DNA of 64,000 nucleotides, from NCBI GenBank assembly GCA_947630925.1, contig CANRJM010000001.1:124001-188000 (forward strand). Reading direction: 5' to 3'. The position numbers and the translations under genes were made by a program. The DNA is from an uncultured Lachnospiraceae bacterium. Lineage in GTDB: Bacteria > Bacillota > Clostridia > Lachnospirales > Lachnospiraceae. Below, piece by piece: positions 26,315-34,521 of this stretch. The first letter of the stretch is position 1. Every line of letters starts with the position of its first letter. Below the pieces are notes generated by a model. It did not search any database. It was not told where the DNA came from and was given only the letters and a program-made list of their open reading frames with translations.

Positions 26315-28228
26315 ATGGGAGTATTTAGTAAGTATTTTGTAGACGTAAAAAATGGAACGAAAATCACATATAGCGAGAGCGATTTGCGCAAATTGGATCG
26401 TACCTATGAAAAAGAAGTATTTCAGGAGAACCGGAAAAAAATTCTGTCTCCGCTGCGTAAAGTGCCGCAGCAGGCATATCTTACACAGTTAAGGGATTAT
26501 GCTTTTGAACGGGTATTGGACAGCCATATGTATACCTTTCAGCATATTTTGGTGGTACCAAACCCCTATGATCTGGTAAAGCAGTCCGCATTGCTGCTTT
26601 TCAATTCCTCGAAGGAAAGAAAGGTGCGTTACAGGGTACTTGGTAAGACACCGGAAGCAGATTTTACCGGGGAAACAGAATATACTACCAGACACCGTGT
26701 GCCAATTATGGGACTCTATTTAAAGTGCAGCAATAAGGTGATTCTGGAGTTGGTTGATACGGAGGGAATTGTGGTAAAACGTCGGCTCCTGCGTATTTAT
26801 GTTTCCGAAACGCCGAAAAAAATCAAAGATGTGATTGGATTTATGGAGCATAAAGAAATGACGCATTTCCCATTTGTTTTAGTCAATGGCGTAGCATTTA
26901 ATCCGTTTGTGGTGGACTGTAATGGAGATATCCGTTATTCCATTCAACTGAGGACAAACAGTATCGGAATGCTTCCTTTGGAGGGCGGTCATTTTCTTTA
27001 TGAGGACCGCACAGCGAACCGCATGGATAAAAAGGGAAGGATTCAGCCGTGCCGTTATCATGAAATGGATTATATGGGACGGGTATATCGTACTTTTTTG
27101 CTGGAGTCTGCTATTCTGGGAAAGGCGGCGCAAAAAGGGCGCTCCCTGTTTTTAGCGACAGCGGCGGATGATGCCCATGTGGCAGATAAAATGATTGAGT
27201 TGGATATGAACAGTGGTAAAATCATTAAAGAATGTGATCTGGTTTCGCTTTTAGGCGACAAATACCGGAATCGGAGAGACTGGGCGGCGATTTCCCATAT
27301 CTCTTATCATGAGAATTATTTGATTTTGGTGGTAAAACGTCTTCATACGATTATAAAATTAGATTGGGAAAACCTGACCATTTGTTGGGTTCTTGCACCG
27401 GAGAATCTATGGAAGGGGACGGCGTTAGAATCATATTTGCTGCGGGGGAATCTGCCCGCAGAACAGTTGTGCCGGCGGCCGGATTCTGTATCTGTTGTGG
27501 AATATGACACAGAAAAGCAGACAGAAAGACTTTTGTTATTTCAGCAACAGAGCATGGGAGATGTGTCTCTGGAAACCAGGGATAATGCGGATTCGGCAAT
27601 AGTATTCCTTGAAATACAGAATAAAACAAGAACTTTTGAGACAGTATGTATGCATGACTGCGTGAAAACCCGATGCTTTGGCAGCGCTATTTATTCTGCA
27701 GACCGCGAACGGATTTTGCTGTGCGCCGGACGGATGGAAAAGGAAGAAAAAGGAGCAAAAGCGCAGCTTTTAGAGATGGACAGCAGTACCGGAGAAATAT
27801 ACCGAAAGATCTATTTTAAAAAGGCATTTAATAAAGTCTGGCTGTTTGAACCGCAGATTGGACAGCTTGGACATGCTGTAGAAAATACGGATGCAGTAAT
27901 CTTTGGAAGTCTGATGCCGCCTGCGCCTTTTACCGGACAGATGCCCAGGGAAGTTGAAGAACCCATTGACAGAGAATATTTTAGCGGCGTACGTCTTTGT
28001 GATGAACTGTTCCTGAGTAACATTTTACCGGGCAGGGTAGACAGGATTTATTTCATCGGCTCAGAACATGCTTATGTACAGGACTATTCCAATATGGTGG
28101 CAGGACGTGTGAAATTTTCGTTTGCCATTTCGCTGACGGAATTTGCAAGGGATGAATATTATGTTTATGTAGAAAGTCAGAATGTAGTACATCGTTTAAA
28201 AAATGAGATTCGGATTGATATGGAATAG
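26315..28228 (+). CDS. Arylsulfotransferase-like propeller protein, possibly inactive
   Basis: A 637-residue protein resembling aryl-sulfate sulfotransferases. Residues about 75-165 look like the N-terminal beta-sandwich (ILVVPNPYDLVKQSALLLF, then HRVPIMGLYLKCSNKVILEL), and residues about 200-630 like the propeller (RDWAAISHISYHENYLILVV, then HTIIKLDWENLTICWVL). At Asp322-Trp323 the family usually has a DWxHxN motif; here it is DWAAIS, so the histidine is missing. No signal peptide or lipobox is visible, unusual for an enzyme that normally works outside the cytoplasm. Its gene follows tex by 23 bp. Function should be treated as unknown. Confidence 0.6.
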   Translation: MGVFSKYFVDVKNGTKITYSESDLRKLDRTYEKEVFQENRKKILSPLRKVPQQAYLTQLRDYAFERVLDSHMYTFQHILVVPNPYDLVKQSALLLFNSSKERKVRYRVLGKTPEADFTGETEYTTRHRVPIMGLYLKCSNKVILELVDTEGIVVKRRLLRIYVSETPKKIKDVIGFMEHKEMTHFPFVLVNGVAFNPFVVDCNGDIRYSIQLRTNSIGMLPLEGGHFLYEDRTANRMDKKGRIQPCRYHEMDYMGRVYRTFLLESAILGKAAQKGRSLFLATAADDAHVADKMIELDMNSGKIIKECDLVSLLGDKYRNRRDWAAISHISYHENYLILVVKRLHTIIKLDWENLTICWVLAPENLWKGTALESYLLRGNLPAEQLCRRPDSVSVVEYDTEKQTERLLLFQQQSMGDVSLETRDNADSAIVFLEIQNKTRTFETVCMHDCVKTRCFGSAIYSADRERILLCAGRMEKEEKGAKAQLLEMDSSTGEIYRKIYFKKAFNKVWLFEPQIGQLGHAVENTDAVIFGSLMPPAPFTGQMPREVEEPIDREYFSGVRLCDELFLSNILPGRVDRIYFIGSEHAYVQDYSNMVAGRVKFSFAISLTEFARDEYYVYVESQNVVHRLKNEIRIDME

Positions 28229-28354
28229 CGGATATCACAGGTGAAACGGGTATAAGCAATGTTGACCTTGAACATGTCCGAACAAATATTGTGCGAAATG
28301 TCTAAAAATAGCAAAAAAAATATGGTTTTTTTGTGGAAATTCTTTGGAAAATGA

Positions 28355-28383
28355 TTGATTTTTATGAGACAAGTGTTTATAAT
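28355..28383 (+). promoter_or_regulatory. Sigma-A promoter of fucO
   Basis: TTGATT (28355-28360), 17 bp, TATAAT (28378-28383). Transcription would begin near 28390, just before an in-frame ATG at 28395, which favours the downstream ATG at 28443 as the true start. Confidence 0.7.
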
Positions 28384-28442
28384 AAAATTACAAAATGGTT
28401 GAGAGAAACTTGATTGACTGGAAAGGGAGGACGAAAAATTTT

Positions 28443-29591
28443 ATGGTAAACAGATTTATTTTGAATGAGACGTCGTATCATGGAGCAAATGCAATTGCAA
28501 ACATTGCAGATGAAGCAAAAGCAAGAGGCTTTCAAAAGGCTTTTGTTTGTTCAGATCCGGATCTTGTTAAGTTTGGCGTAACAAAAAAAGTTTTGGATGT
28601 CTTAGAGAAGAATGGATTGGCGTATGAGTTATATTCTAATATTAAGCCCAACCCAACTATTGAGAACGTGCAGACAGGAGTAGAGGCATTTAAGTCAGCG
28701 CAGACGGATTATTTAATAGCAATTGGCGGCGGTTCCTCTATGGATACGGCAAAAGCAATCGGAATTATCATCAATAACCCTGAATTTGCAGATGTTCGCA
28801 GTTTAGAGGGAGTTGCTGATACAAAAAACAAAGCGGTTCCTATTTTTGCAGTGCCTACAACAGCAGGAACGGCAGCAGAGGTTACGATTAACTATGTTAT
28901 TACGGATGCGCAGAACAACCGTAAGATGGTTTGCGTGGATCCGCATGATATTCCGGTTGTTGCCTTTATTGATCCGGATATGATGTCATCAATGCCAAAA
29001 GGTCTGACAGCAGCGACCGGTATGGATGCATTGACGCATGCGATTGAAGGTTATATTACTGCAGGAGCATGGGAACTGTCAGATATGTTTCATCTGAAGG
29101 CAATTGAGATTATTGCAAGATCATTAAGAGGAGCAGTAGATAATACACCAGATGGACGTGAAGGTATGGCGCTTGGTCAGTATATTGCCGGAATGGGATT
29201 TTCCAATGTTGGTCTTGGAATCGTACATTCCATGGCGCATCCTCTTGGCGCTCTTTACGATACTCCTCATGGAATCGCAAATGCAATTATTCTTCCGACA
29301 GTTATGGAATATAATGCAGAAGCAACCGGTGAGAAATACCGTGATATTGCGAAAGCAATGGGAGTAGAAGGAACGGACAATATGTCACAGGAAGAATACA
29401 GAAAGGCTGCGATTGATGCGGTAAAAAAACTTTCGGAAGATGTTGGAATACCTGCCGATTTAAAGGAAATTGTAAAAAAAGAAGATATTCCTTTCCTGGC
29501 GCAGTCTGCATATGATGATGCCTGCAGACCGGGTAATCCAAAGGAGACGTCTGTGGAAGATATTACAGCATTGTATGAAAGTCTTATCTAA
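28443..29591 (+). CDS. fucO: Lactaldehyde reductase (iron-containing alcohol dehydrogenase)
   Basis: Reduces L-lactaldehyde to 1,2-propanediol with NADH at the end of anaerobic fucose or rhamnose breakdown. The 382 residues align along their full length with E. coli FucO: MVNRFILNETSYHG at the start, the NAD site AIGGGSSMDTAKAIG, PTTAGTAAEVTINYVITD, and the metal ligands in TGMDALTHAIEGYI and VHSMAHPLGALYDTPHG. GGGAGG lies 12 bases upstream, rather far, but the conserved N-terminus decides the start. It has its own promoter and terminator and is 24 kb from fucI. Confidence 0.92.
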   Translation: MVNRFILNETSYHGANAIANIADEAKARGFQKAFVCSDPDLVKFGVTKKVLDVLEKNGLAYELYSNIKPNPTIENVQTGVEAFKSAQTDYLIAIGGGSSMDTAKAIGIIINNPEFADVRSLEGVADTKNKAVPIFAVPTTAGTAAEVTINYVITDAQNNRKMVCVDPHDIPVVAFIDPDMMSSMPKGLTAATGMDALTHAIEGYITAGAWELSDMFHLKAIEIIARSLRGAVDNTPDGREGMALGQYIAGMGFSNVGLGIVHSMAHPLGALYDTPHGIANAIILPTVMEYNAEATGEKYRDIAKAMGVEGTDNMSQEEYRKAAIDAVKKLSEDVGIPADLKEIVKKEDIPFLAQSAYDDACRPGNPKETSVEDITALYESLI

Positions 29592-29677
29592 AAGAAATCG
29601 GATAGGAGTTTCTCGAAATGAATTCATTTTGTAACGGAGTGCGGGGATAGGTTGAGCAGAGTCCCCGGCTATATTAA

Positions 29678-29715
29678 AACAAGCGCAGGAATCATCATCC
29701 TGCGCTTGTTTTTTG
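29678..29715 (+). terminator. Strong rho-independent terminator after fucO
   Basis: A 13-bp perfect stem AACAAGCGCAGGA (29678-29690) / TCCTGCGCTTGTT (29698-29710), followed by more T residues. It may also stop the convergent minus-strand gene. Confidence 0.9.
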
Positions 29716-29776
29716 TGATTTTATGAAAATAGAAAATCTGTATAGCATTTGTTTTCTATTGTTGATACCGTTCCCG

Positions 29777-31369
29777 CTATCTTAATTTTTTCAGTTTAAA
29801 TGCAATAACGCGGTCAACCGGATATTTTGATTTTGGATATTTACAGCTAGAGTATAAAGTGTACAGATATTTTCCATACAATGTAACGCCTTCAACTCTT
29901 GGCGACAGCTTCAGCTTATTCTTTAACTTTCCTTTTTTAATGCCTCCTGTTTTCGTTGGTTTTGAAAAAGCCGGTTTAAACGTCTGTATACAGGATATAT
30001 ATCCGGATGCCTTTGGATTGGTCTTAGCGCTTCGCGTCACATACAAATACCCTTTATTATCAAAGGCAATACCCTGTGTTCTGGATGGAATGGTCATACT
30101 GTATTTTTTTGTTACCTGATATTTCTTATTTACAGTGGAAAGCGTATAACCATACATCTTACTGGAGTGGGCGCATCCTGCTTTTCCAATCCAGAGGGTA
30201 TTCTTATAATAAGTCATAACGCCAACTTTTGTTTTTACTTCAAAGCTTGCCGTGTATTGCGGTAAGATATAGTAGCTGTTACCACTGATAGAAGCGGTAT
30301 TGAGTACGGAATACGGGAAATATGCTACAGTACTGTCTTTGGAGATCCAAATATTGGTGCCGTCATATGCCATACTCTGCACTTTTGCCCTGCTTGGCAG
30401 CACAATGGTTGTAATGTAGGAATGGGAGGAACGGTTGAGTACATAAATGACAGAATCGTTCTTTTTCGAGGAATCATAAGCAGAAATCAAAATATATCCG
30501 CCTGCCTGACATATTCCCTGTGGAATCATCTTTGTACTGGGGAACCCTCCCGCATTTGTATGTTTCATGCCCGGTATCGCAAACGATTTGGAATAAACGG
30601 CATATTTCCTCAGCGCCTTATATTTCTTGTATGCGGCAGACTTTTTAAATTTTGACGTCGTTGCAAAAAGGCCCGGCGTCTGTGAAGTTGCTGATACAGA
30701 ACAAGTCTTTGCGGATACGGTGTTCGAATATGTGCTTTGAAAAGTATATAACACATGATCCGGTGAAAAATCATCGGATTCCAAATAAGATGATACTTTA
30801 AAATAATAGGTTTTGTTCTTTTTTAAACCGGTCTTTAAATAAGATACCTTCGAACTTCCTCTCAGTGTTACGATGCATTTAAATCCGCCTGACTTTTTGG
30901 TGCTCATATAAACTTTATATCCGGTTACGTCAGACAGTCTGTCCCAACGGATTTTTACCCGTTTGTAGCCGCCGCATGCTGAAGTGATATTTGGTGTTGT
31001 TGGCATTACAAGTTTTCCCGGTGCGGAGTCATCATCATCGTCATCGTCATCGCCATCAATTCCTCCCGGAGTTGCAGGATCGCTGTCGTCGTCATCATTA
31101 TCGTCCGGATCGTCTGTATCCGGGGTGCTGCTTGGTTCTGTTGTGATTCCCGGAGAGCTGGTCGGTTCCGCCGTGATTCCCGGAGAGCTGGCCGTGATTC
31201 CCGGAGAACTGCTTGGTGTTCCCTCTATACCGCCGTTGGTGGCTGATTTTGCAGTATGAATGAAAGATTGGATCGAATAGGGATTTTCCGCATTCGATAT
31301 TAATGCATTATTTAATATACTGATTATCAGTCCGGCAGTAAGAAGAAATGCAATCTGCTTTTTTTTCAT
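29777..31369 (-). CDS. Secreted FnIII plus beta-propeller protein with repetitive acidic linker
   Basis: A 530-residue exported protein. Residues 1-27 form a signal peptide (MKKKQIAFLLTAGLIISILN and on). Residues about 45-85 carry repeated SSPGIT/TEPSS units, about 85-115 are runs of Asp, about 125-215 form a fibronectin type III domain (GGYKRVKIRWDRLSDVTGYKV), and about 260-530 a propeller-like domain (GGYILISAYDS, GTNIWISK, NTLWIGKAG, KGYLYVTRS, GKYLYTLYSS). The ATG at 31369 has a perfect AAGGAGG; an earlier ATG at 31405 lacks one. It is a paralogue of the next gene, which lacks the linker. Likely extracellular; ligand unknown. Confidence 0.8.
   Translation of the reverse strand: MKKKQIAFLLTAGLIISILNNALISNAENPYSIQSFIHTAKSATNGGIEGTPSSSPGITASSPGITAEPTSSPGITTEPSSTPDTDDPDDNDDDDSDPATPGGIDGDDDDDDDDSAPGKLVMPTTPNITSACGGYKRVKIRWDRLSDVTGYKVYMSTKKSGGFKCIVTLRGSSKVSYLKTGLKKNKTYYFKVSSYLESDDFSPDHVLYTFQSTYSNTVSAKTCSVSATSQTPGLFATTSKFKKSAAYKKYKALRKYAVYSKSFAIPGMKHTNAGGFPSTKMIPQGICQAGGYILISAYDSSKKNDSVIYVLNRSSHSYITTIVLPSRAKVQSMAYDGTNIWISKDSTVAYFPYSVLNTASISGNSYYILPQYTASFEVKTKVGVMTYYKNTLWIGKAGCAHSSKMYGYTLSTVNKKYQVTKKYSMTIPSRTQGIAFDNKGYLYVTRSAKTNPKASGYISCIQTFKPAFSKPTKTGGIKKGKLKNKLKLSPRVEGVTLYGKYLYTLYSSCKYPKSKYPVDRVIAFKLKKLR
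31138..31220. repeat. Tandem coding repeat for SPGIT units
   Basis: The 14-mer GATTCCCGGAGAGC (GATTCCCGGAGAAC in the last copy) recurs three to four times at short intervals within the linker of the minus-strand secreted protein. Such in-frame tandem repeats can change copy number by slippage. Confidence 0.75.
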
Positions 31370-31436
31370 AAATATCCTCCTTATGCTATAAGTGTACTTT
31401 CTCATATCAGAAAAAAATTAACTAAAATCAAAAGTA

Positions 31437-31464
31437 ATTATAGCATAAAAGACAATAAAATCAA
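31437..31464 (-). promoter_or_regulatory. Promoter and inverted repeat upstream of the linker-type secreted protein
   Basis: On the minus strand TTGATT (31459-31464), 16 bp, TATAAT (31437-31442), with TGC before the -10 box. A 10-bp repeat TATAGCATAA (31439-31448) at the -10 box recurs in inverted form at 31381-31390, next to the ribosome site. Confidence 0.6.
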
Positions 31465-31477
31465 TATGAAAATAATG

Positions 31478-32860
31478 TTATTTCAACTTTGCAAGCTTTA
31501 TGGCAATGACACGGTCCGCCGGATATTTTATTCCACTGTACTGGCAGCTTGCATATAAAGTATACAGATAGGAGCCGTACATTGCAACGCCTTCCGCTTT
31601 TGACGGAAGCGCAGTTTTGCTGATGACAGCGCCTTTCTTGATTGCGCCCGTTGCAGTAGGTGAAGTCAGGGAAGGCTTAAAGACTCTTACCTGTGACATA
31701 TAACCGGTTTGCGTAGGATTTTTTAGATTGCTTCTGGTCAGATACATATAACCGTCGTTGTCGAATGTGATTCCCCGTGTCCGTGCCGGCAGCGACATGG
31801 TATAAATCGCAGTCAGGGAAATCTTTCCATCGGCAGATTGTTCTATGGTATATCCATACAGCGTAGAAGCGCTGGCGCTGCCGGATTTGCCAACCCATAA
31901 AATATTATCGTGATATGCAATCACACCGGCGCTGGTTTGCACGGAGAAGAAGCCCGTGTAGTTTGCCAGGGTATAGTGGCTGCTTCCGGAAGAAACGGCT
32001 GTCGTTATCACAGAAAATGGGAAATAAGCAATATTGCTTCCCTTGGAAATCCAGATATTCTGGCCGTCATATGCTAAATTATTGACTTTTGCCTTGCTTG
32101 GCAGAAGAATCGTTGTAATATAGGAATGAGACGAACGGCTCAATACATAGATTACAGACTCATCATAGCCGGTGGCGTCATATGCAGAAATTAAAATATA
32201 CGCCCCTGCCTGGCAGATGCCTCTTGGAATCATTCTCGTGCATGCAAATCCGCCTGTATTTGTGTTTTTCATACCCGGAATCGGAAAAGACTTTGAATAG
32301 GAAGACATTGTATGCAATGCTTTATATTTCTTATAAGCAGGCGATTTGAGATATTTGCTTTTTGTAGTGTATTTTTTTGCTGCTTTGGATGTAGCGGATA
32401 CGGAACCGGTCTTTGCAGATACAATATTGGAATAGGCGCTTTCGGCAGTTGTTTCATCTGCAGTTTTATAAGCAGTCATCTTAAAGTAGTAAGTTGTGTT
32501 CTGCGTCAGACCTGTCTTTATATATTTGACAGTTGCCTTATCCGTAATGGTCTTTGCAAGAGTATAGGTGCCGTTTTTTGAAGTGCTGTAATAGATTTTA
32601 TAACCGTTGGCGTCAGATAGCTTGCCCCAGTAGATCTTGATGCGTTTATTTCCGCCTTTGATCAAAGAGATCGTTGGGGCAGAAGGCGCAGTTAATTCCG
32701 GAGCAGTATTGATGGCAGAGTTTGTACTTGCTGACGCTGTCTTTGCCATCTGCAATTCATTAAAAATGGAAGATGTGTCTGTTTTGGAAGGAATTGCACT
32801 TCCAATGCTGGTAATTAACAATCCGGTTACCAGTATTTTTGCTAATTTTTTCTGTATCAT
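31478..32860 (-). CDS. Secreted FnIII plus beta-propeller protein
   Basis: A 460-residue exported paralogue of the adjacent 530-residue protein. A signal peptide (about residues 1-25, KKLAKILVTGLLITSIG) is followed by a short spacer, one FnIII domain (about 55-145, GGNKRIKIYWGKLSDANGYKI and TYYFKMTAYK), and the same propeller-like domain (about 185-460: GICQAGAYILISAYD, GQNIWISKG, NILWVGKSG, DGYMYLTRS, GSYLYTLYAS). AGAGGAAAA precedes the ATG. Shared phrases such as SYSKSFPIPGMKNTNTGGF show recent duplication or common ancestry. No anchor or LPXTG motif is seen, so free secretion is likely. Function unknown. Confidence 0.8.
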   Translation of the reverse strand: MIQKKLAKILVTGLLITSIGSAIPSKTDTSSIFNELQMAKTASASTNSAINTAPELTAPSAPTISLIKGGNKRIKIYWGKLSDANGYKIYYSTSKNGTYTLAKTITDKATVKYIKTGLTQNTTYYFKMTAYKTADETTAESAYSNIVSAKTGSVSATSKAAKKYTTKSKYLKSPAYKKYKALHTMSSYSKSFPIPGMKNTNTGGFACTRMIPRGICQAGAYILISAYDATGYDESVIYVLSRSSHSYITTILLPSKAKVNNLAYDGQNIWISKGSNIAYFPFSVITTAVSSGSSHYTLANYTGFFSVQTSAGVIAYHDNILWVGKSGSASASTLYGYTIEQSADGKISLTAIYTMSLPARTRGITFDNDGYMYLTRSNLKNPTQTGYMSQVRVFKPSLTSPTATGAIKKGAVISKTALPSKAEGVAMYGSYLYTLYASCQYSGIKYPADRVIAIKLAKLK

Positions 32861-33035
32861 GTTTTTCCTCTTTTCCGCACTGTTTTTTTATGATACAGTG
32901 TTTGTGAACACAGTGCATTATCACAAAACTGTTGAATATTTTGATAAAAGCATGAATAAATGCATTTCTCAAAAATACAATAACAATATAGGGGCTTAAT
33001 TTGTCAAAAATGTTTTAAAAATGAAAAAAAATGTT

Positions 33036-33069
33036 GAAAAAAAAACTTCCTACATAGATATAGGAAGTT
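33036..33069 (-). terminator. Terminator after tRNA-Arg
   Basis: On the minus strand AACTTCCTA / TAGGAAGTT (33061-33069 with 33044-33052) with an 8-base loop runs into a T-rich tail. Confidence 0.85.
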
Positions 33070-33079
33070 TTCGGACAAG

Positions 33080-33153
<74 letters not shown>

Positions 33154-33185
33154 ATTTCAGTATTCTTTTGTACCGAACGAGTAAT

Positions 33186-33214
33186 ATATTATCACAGGCA
33201 TATGGAAAAAGCAA
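33186..33214 (-). promoter_or_regulatory. Promoter of tRNA-Arg
   Basis: On the minus strand TTGCTT (33209-33214), 17 bp, TAATAT (33186-33191) with TGA before the -10 box, 32 bp upstream of the tRNA. Confidence 0.65.
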
Positions 33215-33268
33215 GACTTTTTTGCTTTTTTTCTGAATGGATTTTGTGTTTTCTTCCTGCTGAGAATA

Positions 33269-33277
33269 TGATACAAT
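33269..33277 (+). promoter_or_regulatory. Possible glcK promoter (extended -10) upstream of the palindromic element
   Basis: TGATACAAT is an extended -10 box; the -35 at 17 bp (TTTTCT) is poor. If used, the glcK transcript would carry the whole 216-bp palindrome in its leader. Confidence 0.4.
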
Positions 33278-33310
33278 AAATAAACAGAGTGAAACAATAT
33301 TTGCTGGAAT

Positions 33311-33526
33311 ATAGGTAATTGCGAAACGTTCATATAGTTTATATCCATTGTGTGATCTGCACAAAACCAACACAGGCACGCTTTCGCTATGTTTCGCCAC
33401 GCAGCGGTACATAAAGCGCCGCTGCCGCGCTGCTTAAGTACCGGCGGGCTCGCAATGCCTGTTTATGGTTTTTGTACAGATTACACAATAAGGTATATTA
33501 TTTTGAATTGTTTCGCAATTGCCTAT
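33311..33526. mobile_element. 216-bp palindromic MITE-like repeat element
   Basis: Terminal inverted repeats ATAGGTAATTGCGAAAC (33311-33327) and GTTTCGCAATTGCCTAT (33510-33526) differ at one position. Inner arms (33347-33378 and 33456-33490) also pair imperfectly, and the centre folds as GTAC/GTAC, AAGC/GCTT and CGC/GCG steps, so the whole element can form one long hairpin. It is flanked by TGCTGGAAT (33302-33310) and TGTTGGAAT (33527-33535), an 8-of-9 direct repeat that looks like a target-site duplication. It contains no gene. It lies 30 bp upstream of glcK. The rest of the 33154-33555 spacer holds only the tRNA and glcK promoter candidates. Confidence 0.7.
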
Positions 33527-33555
33527 TGTTGGAATAGAACATAAGGAGATGGGAT

Positions 33556-34497
33556 ATGGGAAAAATATGTTTTGGCGTAGATCTTGGCGGTACGACTGTG
33601 AAAATGGGGCTTTTTGCGGTTGACGGAACCATGACAGATAAATGGGAGATTGTTACCAGAAAAGAGGAGAACGGAAAATATATCCTGCCTGATATTGCCG
33701 CATCCATTCAGAAAAAAATAGAAGAACAGGGATTCAAGAGGGAAGAGATTGCCGGTATCGGCATTGGGGTACCGGGACCTGCGACGGAGGATGGCACAGT
33801 GCTGAAATGCGCAAATCTGGGATGGGATGTTTTTAATGTTACAGATGAACTTAGCAGATTAACCGGGATAGAAAATATTAAGGTAGGAAATGACGCCAAT
33901 GTTGCTGCGTTAGGAGAAATGTGGCAGGGGGGCGGCAGAGGATATCGCAATTTAGTTATGGTTACACTTGGTACAGGCGTTGGCGGAGGCGTAATCTTAA
34001 ACGGAAAAATTCTGACAGGCAGCAGGGGCGCTGCAGGAGAGATTGGACATATCAAAGTGAAATATGATGAAACGGATACCTGCGGATGTGGAAAGACGGG
34101 ATGCCTGGAGCAGTATGCATCCGCTACAGGCATAGTAAAGCAGGCAAATCGCGCGTTGGAACAATACAGAGGAGTAAGCAGCTTACAGCAGAAAAAAACG
34201 CTTACGGCAAAAATGATTTTTGACGCAGCCAAAGAGGGGGATGCCCTGGCGGTAAAGCTGGTAGAGGAATTTGGAGAGAATCTCGGACTGGCGCTGGCTC
34301 AGATTGCACAGGTTATTGATCCGGAAGTGTTTGTGATAGGAGGCGGCGTATCGAAGGCAGGGCAGATTATTCTGGAAGTTGTCCGGAAGCATTATGAAGA
34401 AAATGTTATGTTCGCATTGAAAAACAAGGCGTTTTGTTTAGCGGAGCTGGGGAATGACGCAGGGATTTTCGGGAGTGCAAAAATGGTGTTGGAATAG
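33556..34497 (+). CDS. glcK: Glucokinase, ROK family
   Basis: Phosphorylates glucose at C6 with ATP. The 313 residues begin GKICFGVDLGGTTVKMGLF (phosphate-binding loop), contain the catalytic NDANVAALGE region (Asp about 115), the LGTGVGGGVILNGKI motif, and the ROK signature with zinc ligands in HIKV...CGCGKTGCLEQYAS. No N-terminal helix-turn-helix is present, so it is an enzyme and not a ROK repressor. AAGGAG precedes the ATG. It heads glcK-murB-rapZ-whiA-crh, with the palindromic element just upstream. Confidence 0.94.
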   Translation: MGKICFGVDLGGTTVKMGLFAVDGTMTDKWEIVTRKEENGKYILPDIAASIQKKIEEQGFKREEIAGIGIGVPGPATEDGTVLKCANLGWDVFNVTDELSRLTGIENIKVGNDANVAALGEMWQGGGRGYRNLVMVTLGTGVGGGVILNGKILTGSRGAAGEIGHIKVKYDETDTCGCGKTGCLEQYASATGIVKQANRALEQYRGVSSLQQKKTLTAKMIFDAAKEGDALAVKLVEEFGENLGLALAQIAQVIDPEVFVIGGGVSKAGQIILEVVRKHYEENVMFALKNKAFCLAELGNDAGIFGSAKMVLE

Positions 34498-34521
34498 ATT
34501 ATAGGCAAGGGGGATTTTATC

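Noticed and set aside
31138-31220. CRISPR-like regular repeats
   Set aside because: The repeats are in frame, unevenly spaced and code for a protein linker; there are no unique spacers of constant length or cas genes.
30984-31259. Plus-strand frame rich in Ser, Pro and Gly
   Set aside because: It is the antisense shadow of the repetitive linker in the minus-strand secreted protein.
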